In this document: positions 59,844 through 64,000 of the stretch, piece after piece
Layout of the letters: each line of letters opens with the position of its first letter
Position numbering within the stretch: the stretch's first letter is position 1
Assembly (NCBI GenBank): GCA_024235135.1
Contig: JACKMZ010000003.1
Coordinates: 248,001 to 312,000, forward strand
Source of the DNA: Gammaproteobacteria bacterium
Lineage (GTDB): Bacteria > Pseudomonadota > Gammaproteobacteria > Competibacterales > Competibacteraceae
Length of the DNA stretch: 64,000 bases
Reading direction: 5' to 3'
The notes under the pieces: generated by a model
What the model was told of the DNA's origin: nothing
Seen by the model: only the letters and a program-made list of their open reading frames with translations
Databases searched by the model: none
Program-made: the position numbers and the translations under genes

Positions 59844-60200
59844 ATGCTAAACAATTACCTGCCTGTTTTGATATTCATAGTGGTCGGTATTCTCGTTGGC
59901 GTTCTGCCCATCGCTATCGGCTTTTTACTCGGTCCTCGCAACCCCGACGCCGAAAAATTGTCACCTTACGAATGCGGTTTCGAGGCCTTCGAAGATTCGC
60001 GTATGAAGTTCGACGTGCGGTATTATTTGGTAGCCATTTTGTTCATCATTTTCGATCTTGAGATCGCGTTTCTATTTCCCTGGGCTATCGTGTTGGAAGA
60101 TATTGGGTTGTTCGGCTTCGTCGCCATGGTCGTGTTCTTGTGCATACTCGTGGTGGGCTTTATCTACGAGTGGAAGAAGGGGGCATTGGAATGGGAATAG
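59844..60200 (+). CDS. nuoA: NADH-quinone oxidoreductase subunit A
   Basis: Membrane subunit of complex I, 118 residues with three helices. It reads LPVLIFIVVGILVGVLPIAI, then the conserved loop NPDAEKLSPYECGFEAFEDS with the redox-sensitive Cys of the quinone-site loop, and RMKFDVRYYLVAILFIIFDL followed by EIAFLFPWA. The ATG at 59844 (MLNNYLP) matches family length; the frame opens earlier. First gene of the nuo operon, overlapping nuoB by 10 bases. Confidence 0.97.
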   Translation: MLNNYLPVLIFIVVGILVGVLPIAIGFLLGPRNPDAEKLSPYECGFEAFEDSRMKFDVRYYLVAILFIIFDLEIAFLFPWAIVLEDIGLFGFVAMVVFLCILVVGFIYEWKKGALEWE

Positions 60201-60667
60201 AAGGCGTACTTGAGAAAAATGTTCTCACCACCTCCGCCGACAAACTGATCAATTGGGCGCGTACCGGCTCCCTGTGGCCCATGACCTTCGGGCTGGCCTG
60301 TTGCGCCGTGGAAATGATGCACGCCGGCGCGGCGCGCTATGATCTGGACCGCTTCGGCATCATCTTCCGGCCAAGCCCCAGGCAATCCGATGTCATGATC
60401 GTGGCGGGCACCCTGGTCAACAAGATGGCCCCGGCCCTACGTAAAGTTTACGATCAGATGGCCGAACCCCGCTGGGTGATTTCCATGGGCTCCTGCGCCA
60501 ACGGCGGTGGTTATTACCATTATTCCTACGCTGTTGTCCGTGGCTGTGATCGCATCGTTCCCGTGGACATTTATGTCCCCGGTTGCCCGCCTACGGCCGA
60601 AGCCTTGCTCTATGGCATCATTCAGTTGCAGAACAAGATCAAGCGCACCAACACCATCGCTCGCTAA
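60191..60667 (+). CDS. nuoB: NADH-quinone oxidoreductase subunit B
   Basis: Peripheral-arm subunit of complex I carrying the terminal iron-sulfur cluster N2, 158 residues. The N2 ligands are visible in FGLACCAVEMMHAGAARYDL (adjacent Cys pair), ISMGSCANGGGYYHYSYAVV and DIYVPGCPPTAEALLYGIIQ. The ATG at 60191 lies inside the nuoA stop region. Followed after 17 bases by nuoC. Confidence 0.98.
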   Translation: MGIEGVLEKNVLTTSADKLINWARTGSLWPMTFGLACCAVEMMHAGAARYDLDRFGIIFRPSPRQSDVMIVAGTLVNKMAPALRKVYDQMAEPRWVISMGSCANGGGYYHYSYAVVRGCDRIVPVDIYVPGCPPTAEALLYGIIQLQNKIKRTNTIAR

Positions 60668-60684
60668 CCGAATCAAGTCCAAAC

Positions 60685-61404
60685 ATGGCTACAGAAGACA
60701 GGTTGGAGCAATTCCGCATCCGCTTCGCCGATTTCTTATCCCACAGTGAAGTAGCGCTAGGGGAGTGCACGCTAGAGCCACATCCCACCGAGGCATCGGA
60801 AGTGCTGCTGGCGCTACGGGATGAGTTCGGATTCGAACAATTGGCCGATTTATGCGGGGTCGACTATTCGGCCTATGGCAAAGGCGAATGGGCCACCGAT
60901 GAAACGACAACCAAGGGATTCAGCCGGGGTGTCCGCGAAGGAGCTCCAGGACGTGCCGCCCGTATAGTCTCTCAATTCCAGGATGCCGTACCCGGCGGCG
61001 CCCGTTTCGCCGTTGTCTACCATCTGCTGTCCATAGCCCACAACGAACGTGTCCGCGTGCGCGTGTTCGCTCCCGACGACGAGTTGCCCGTGGTTTCCTC
61101 GGTCACGGCCATTTGGGCCTCGGCCGATTGGTACGAGCGCGAAGCATTCGATCTGTTCGGCATCGTCTTCGAGGGACACCCGGATTTGCGCCGCATCCTG
61201 ACCGATTACGGCTTTATCGGCCACCCCTTCCGCAAGGATTTCCCGCTAAACGGGCATGTCGAGATGCGTTACGATCCGGAACGCGGGCGCGTCGTCTACG
61301 AGCCGGTCGGCATAGAGCCCCGCGTATTGGTGCCACGAGTCATACGCAAGGACCATCGTTACCTCGATACGGCTTCTCAGTCACAAGGTGCGGGCAATGC
61401 CTGA
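60685..61404 (+). CDS. nuoC: NADH-quinone oxidoreductase subunit C
   Basis: Peripheral-arm subunit of 239 residues, separate from nuoD (they are fused in E. coli). Conserved strings are FEQLADLCGVDYSAYGKGEW, FAVVYHLLSIAHNERVRVRV, VTAIWASADWYEREAFDLFG, IVFEGHPDLRRILTDYGFIG and HPFRKDFPLNGHVEMRYDPE. A segment of about 35 residues (ATDETTTKGFSRGVREGAPG region) is inserted relative to short NuoC forms; similar inserts are known in gamma- and betaproteobacteria. Overlaps nuoD by 8 bases. Confidence 0.96.
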   Translation: MATEDRLEQFRIRFADFLSHSEVALGECTLEPHPTEASEVLLALRDEFGFEQLADLCGVDYSAYGKGEWATDETTTKGFSRGVREGAPGRAARIVSQFQDAVPGGARFAVVYHLLSIAHNERVRVRVFAPDDELPVVSSVTAIWASADWYEREAFDLFGIVFEGHPDLRRILTDYGFIGHPFRKDFPLNGHVEMRYDPERGRVVYEPVGIEPRVLVPRVIRKDHRYLDTASQSQGAGNA

Positions 61405-62650
61405 GATCCGCAATTACACCCTCAATTTCGGACCTCAACACCCCGCCGCCCATGGCGTGCTGCGGTTGGTGCTGGAAATGGACGGCGAAGTCATACAAAG
61501 GGCCGATCCCCACATCGGTCTGTTACACCGCGCCACCGAAAAGCTCGCTGAAAGCAAGCCCTACAATCAAAGCATCGGCTACATGGACCGCCTCGATTAC
61601 GTGTCCATGATGTGCAACGAACACGGTTACGTATCGGCCATCGAGAAGTTGCTAGGCATAACGCCGCCACTTCGAGCGCAATACATCCGGGTGATGTTCG
61701 ACGAAATCACCCGCATACTCAACCATCTGATGTGGTTGGGAGCACACGGCCTGGATATCGGCGCCATGACGGTGTTCCTGTATTGTTTCCGGGAACGGGA
61801 AGATCTGATGGACTGCTACGAAGCGGTTTCCGGGGCCCGCATGCACGCGACCTATTATCGGCCCGGCGGTGTCTATCGGGATCTGCCCGGCCAGATGCCG
61901 CGTTACCAAGAATCATCCTTCCGCACCGCTCAGGAAGTCGCCACGTTAAACGCCAACCGCCAGGGATCGCTGCTTGACTTCATCGAAGATTTCACGCGCC
62001 GTTTTCCAGCCCGTGTCGATGAATACGAAACCCTGCTCACCGACAACCGCATCTGGAAACAGCGCACGGTCGGGATCGGGGTGGTGGAACCGGATCGCGC
62101 TCTGCAACTGGGCTTTTCCGGTCCGATGCTGCGTGGCTCGGGGATAGCCTGGGATCTACGCAAAAAACAAGCGTACGAAGTTTATGATCGCCTGGATTTC
62201 GACATTCCCGTGGGCGTCAACGGTGACTGCTACGACCGATATCTGGTGCGCGTCGAGGAGATGCGCCAGTCCAACCGCCTCATCAAGCAATGCGTTGATT
62301 GGCTCAAGGCCAACCCCGGCCCCGTCATGCTCGACGATCGCAAGGTCGCGCCCCCCAAGCGGGAAGACATGAAAGAAGACATGGAGGCCCTGATCCATCA
62401 TTTCAAACTGTTTACCGAAGGCTACAACGTGCCGGAAGGCGAGGTCTACGCGGCTGTCGAAGCGCCCAAGGGGGAGTTTGGCGTGTACATGATTTCCGAT
62501 GGCGCCAACAAACCCTACCGGGTCAAGATTCGCGCACCGGGATTCTCCCATCTGGCTTCCATCAACGAAATGGCGCGGGGCCACATGCTGGCCGACGTGG
62601 TCGCCATCATCGGTACGCAGGACATCGTCTTCGGGGAGATCGACCGCTGA
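61397..62650 (+). CDS. nuoD: NADH-quinone oxidoreductase subunit D
   Basis: The 49-kDa-type subunit that forms the quinone site with NuoB, 417 residues. It starts MPEIRNYTLNFGPQHPAAHG, with the HxxxH quinone loop, then PHIGLLHRATEKL, LDYVSMMCNEHGYVSAIEKL, GARMHATYYRPGGVYRDLP, GVNGDCYDRYLVRVEEMRQS and the C-terminal DVVAIIGTQDIVFGEIDR. Arg45 in LLHRATEKL aligns with the NDUFS2 arginine dimethylated by NDUFAF7, whose homologue midA is in this window. Stop overlaps the nuoE start (TGATG). Confidence 0.98.
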   Translation: MPEIRNYTLNFGPQHPAAHGVLRLVLEMDGEVIQRADPHIGLLHRATEKLAESKPYNQSIGYMDRLDYVSMMCNEHGYVSAIEKLLGITPPLRAQYIRVMFDEITRILNHLMWLGAHGLDIGAMTVFLYCFREREDLMDCYEAVSGARMHATYYRPGGVYRDLPGQMPRYQESSFRTAQEVATLNANRQGSLLDFIEDFTRRFPARVDEYETLLTDNRIWKQRTVGIGVVEPDRALQLGFSGPMLRGSGIAWDLRKKQAYEVYDRLDFDIPVGVNGDCYDRYLVRVEEMRQSNRLIKQCVDWLKANPGPVMLDDRKVAPPKREDMKEDMEALIHHFKLFTEGYNVPEGEVYAAVEAPKGEFGVYMISDGANKPYRVKIRAPGFSHLASINEMARGHMLADVVAIIGTQDIVFGEIDR

Positions 62651-63135
62651 TGAGTGAATTGCTAAGCGAGCACGCCCGCGCCGAAATCGACCGCTGGCTG
62701 GCGAAATATCCTCCCGAACGCAAGCAGTCCGCCGTATTGGCGGCGCTAAGGGAAGTGCAACACGACAATGGCGGTTATCTTACGACCGAACACTTGGACG
62801 CCGTAGCCGGCTATTTAGATTTGCCGCCGATCGCCGTATATGAGGTGGCCACCTTTTACTCCATGTTCGAGTTGAAACCGGTCGGCCGCCACAGCATTTC
62901 CGTCTGTACCAATGTTTCCTGCATGCTGCGCGGGGCGGATGATATCGTTCATCACCTACAGCAACGACTCGGTATTACCCTGGGTGAAAGCACCCCGGAT
63001 GGTAAATTTTACCTCAAGCGCGAGGAAGAATGCCTGGCGGCCTGCGCCTGCGCCCCGGTATTGCAGATCGACCATGTCTATTACGAGAATCTGACCCCGG
63101 ACAAAGTGGATGAGATTCTGGAAAACCTGGAGTGA
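62650..63135 (+). CDS. nuoE: NADH-quinone oxidoreductase subunit E
   Basis: Thioredoxin-like subunit of the NADH dehydrogenase module with the [2Fe-2S] cluster N1a, 161 residues. Strings include YPPERKQSAVLAALREVQHD, VYEVATFYSMFELKPVGRHS, and the four cluster cysteines in SVCTNVSCMLRGADD and REEECLAACACAPVLQID. The ATG at 62650 overlaps the nuoD stop; the frame is open much further upstream inside nuoD. Confidence 0.98.
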   Translation: MSELLSEHARAEIDRWLAKYPPERKQSAVLAALREVQHDNGGYLTTEHLDAVAGYLDLPPIAVYEVATFYSMFELKPVGRHSISVCTNVSCMLRGADDIVHHLQQRLGITLGESTPDGKFYLKREEECLAACACAPVLQIDHVYYENLTPDKVDEILENLE

Positions 63136-63141
63136 AGACGA

Positions 63142-64000
63142 ATGGTGAATGAAGTCTGCTACCAGACGCTCGACCAGGAACAGCCCTGGTCCCTGGAAAC
63201 CTACACTCGGCTCGGCGGTTACAGTGCTTGGCGACGCATCGTGGGCGGTGAACTCAGCCCGGAGCAAGTCATCGATGAAGTCAAAAAATCCGGGTTGCGC
63301 GGTCGAGGCGGGGCTGGCTTTCCCACCGGTCTGAAGTGGAGCTTCATGCCACGCCAGGCTCCTGGCCAGAAATATGTCGTGTGCAATTCCGATGAAAGCG
63401 AGCCGGGCACCTGCAAGGATCGCGATATTCTGCGCTTCAATCCGCACGCCCTGGTGGAAGGCATGGCGATCGCCGGATACGCCATGGGCGCGACGGTCGG
63501 TTACAACTACATTCGTGGCGAATGGCTGGATGAACCCTACCGGCGTTTCGAAACGGCATTGCGAGAAGCCTATGACGCCGGTCTGCTAGGCAAAAACATC
63601 CAGGGTTCGGGTATCGATATCGATCTCTACGCCCACCTCGGCGCGGGCGCCTATATCTGCGGCGAGGAAACGGCCTTGCTGGAGTCTCTGGAGGGCAAGA
63701 AAGGTCAGCCCCGTTTCAAGCCGCCGTTCCCCGCCAATGTTGGCCTGTTTGGCCGGCCGACCACTATCAACAATACCGAAACGCTGTCGTCCGTACCGGC
63801 GATCATTCGCAATGGGGCCGAATGGTTTGCCAATCTCGGCATTCCGGGCGCAGGCGGCACGAAGATTTTTTCGGTGTCCGGCCATGTCAACAAACCCGGC
63901 AACTACGAAATTCGGCTCGGTACGCCCTTCACCGAGCTCTTGGAGATGGCGGGCGGAATACGTCACGGGCGCCGACTCAAAGCCGTCATTCCCGGAGGTT
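63142..64000 (+). CDS. nuoF: NADH-quinone oxidoreductase subunit F (C-terminus beyond window)
   Basis: NADH- and FMN-binding subunit. About 286 residues are in the window. FMN/NADH motifs are GLRGRGGAGFPTGLKWSFMP, VCNSDESEPGTCKDRDILRF, and AYICGEETALLESLEGKKGQ with PRFKPPFPANVGLFGRPTTI following. KIFSVSGHVNKPGNYEIRLG begins the next domain. The [4Fe-4S] cluster N3 cysteines lie beyond position 64000. It starts 6 bases after nuoE, continuing the operon. Confidence 0.97.
   Translation, partial: MVNEVCYQTLDQEQPWSLETYTRLGGYSAWRRIVGGELSPEQVIDEVKKSGLRGRGGAGFPTGLKWSFMPRQAPGQKYVVCNSDESEPGTCKDRDILRFNPHALVEGMAIAGYAMGATVGYNYIRGEWLDEPYRRFETALREAYDAGLLGKNIQGSGIDIDLYAHLGAGAYICGEETALLESLEGKKGQPRFKPPFPANVGLFGRPTTINNTETLSSVPAIIRNGAEWFANLGIPGAGGTKIFSVSGHVNKPGNYEIRLGTPFTELLEMAGGIRHGRRLKAVIPGG

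Noticed and set aside
1..64000. CRISPR array, rRNA, complete insertion sequence or prophage
   Set aside because: No regularly spaced repeats, rRNA-like segments, transposase genes or phage structural genes were seen.

Overview
The window is a chromosomal segment of a GC-rich gammaproteobacterium. Nearly every gene is a housekeeping or core-accessory gene with gammaproteobacterial relatives. The gene order matches familiar neighbourhoods: pilGIJ / gshB-tonB-yqgE-ruvX / pilT-yggS-proC-yggT-yggU-metX-metW resembles Pseudomonas; tsaD / rpsU-yqeY-dnaG-rpoD is the macromolecular synthesis region; yhbY / rlmE-ftsH-folP-glmM-tpiA-secG-tRNA-Leu-nuoABCDEF resembles Xanthomonas and Legionella type genomes. 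I cannot name the genus from sequence alone.

Layout. 1-6.7 kb: twitching-motility signalling (pilG, pilI, pilJ; pilT), glutathione synthesis, a TonB-family protein, YqgE and RuvX. 6.8-14.9 kb: YggS, proline and methionine biosynthesis (proC, metX, metW), small conserved proteins, a PAS-GGDEF-EAL protein and endonuclease V. 15-17.7 kb: a three-gene lipid-linked sugar transfer module (GT2, LAB_N membrane protein, GT39). 17.8-20.1 kb: an orphan GspE/PilB-family ATPase and a small membrane protein. 20.2-25.1 kb: a secreted beta-helix protein coupled to midA, then folM, an SH3 protein, folK and folB. 25.3-31.8 kb: plsY, tsaD, rpsU-yqeY-dnaG-rpoD and a CAU tRNA.

31.7-33.9 kb is the only clearly accessory region. 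It is a collapsed integrative element at the tRNA(CAU) 3' end, with an N-terminally truncated tyrosine integrase fused back-to-back to a truncated type III restriction-modification pair (mod, then res), followed by a small orphan coiled-coil gene and a 31-bp near-perfect palindrome.

34-50.7 kb: quinone reductase, arabinose-5-phosphate isomerase, a plant-FAAH-like amidase, a class III sirtuin, an MFS transporter, a signalling cluster (PATAN/DUF4388-like protein, Cache-HAMP receptor without output domain, large hybrid histidine kinase), an SLC13-type transporter, MarC and a large MscK-type channel. 50.7-64 kb: propionyl-CoA synthetase, then yhbY, rlmE, ftsH, folP, glmM, tpiA, secG, tRNA-Leu(GAG) and the start of the complex I operon, running off the end inside nuoF.

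I found no CRISPR array, intact prophage, rRNA or complete transposon. The points most worth a second look are the integrase/mod deletion junction, the output-less receptor plus PATAN-like pair, the FAAH-like amidase, the sirtuin lacking one canonical zinc cysteine, and the glycosyltransferase/LAB_N module.
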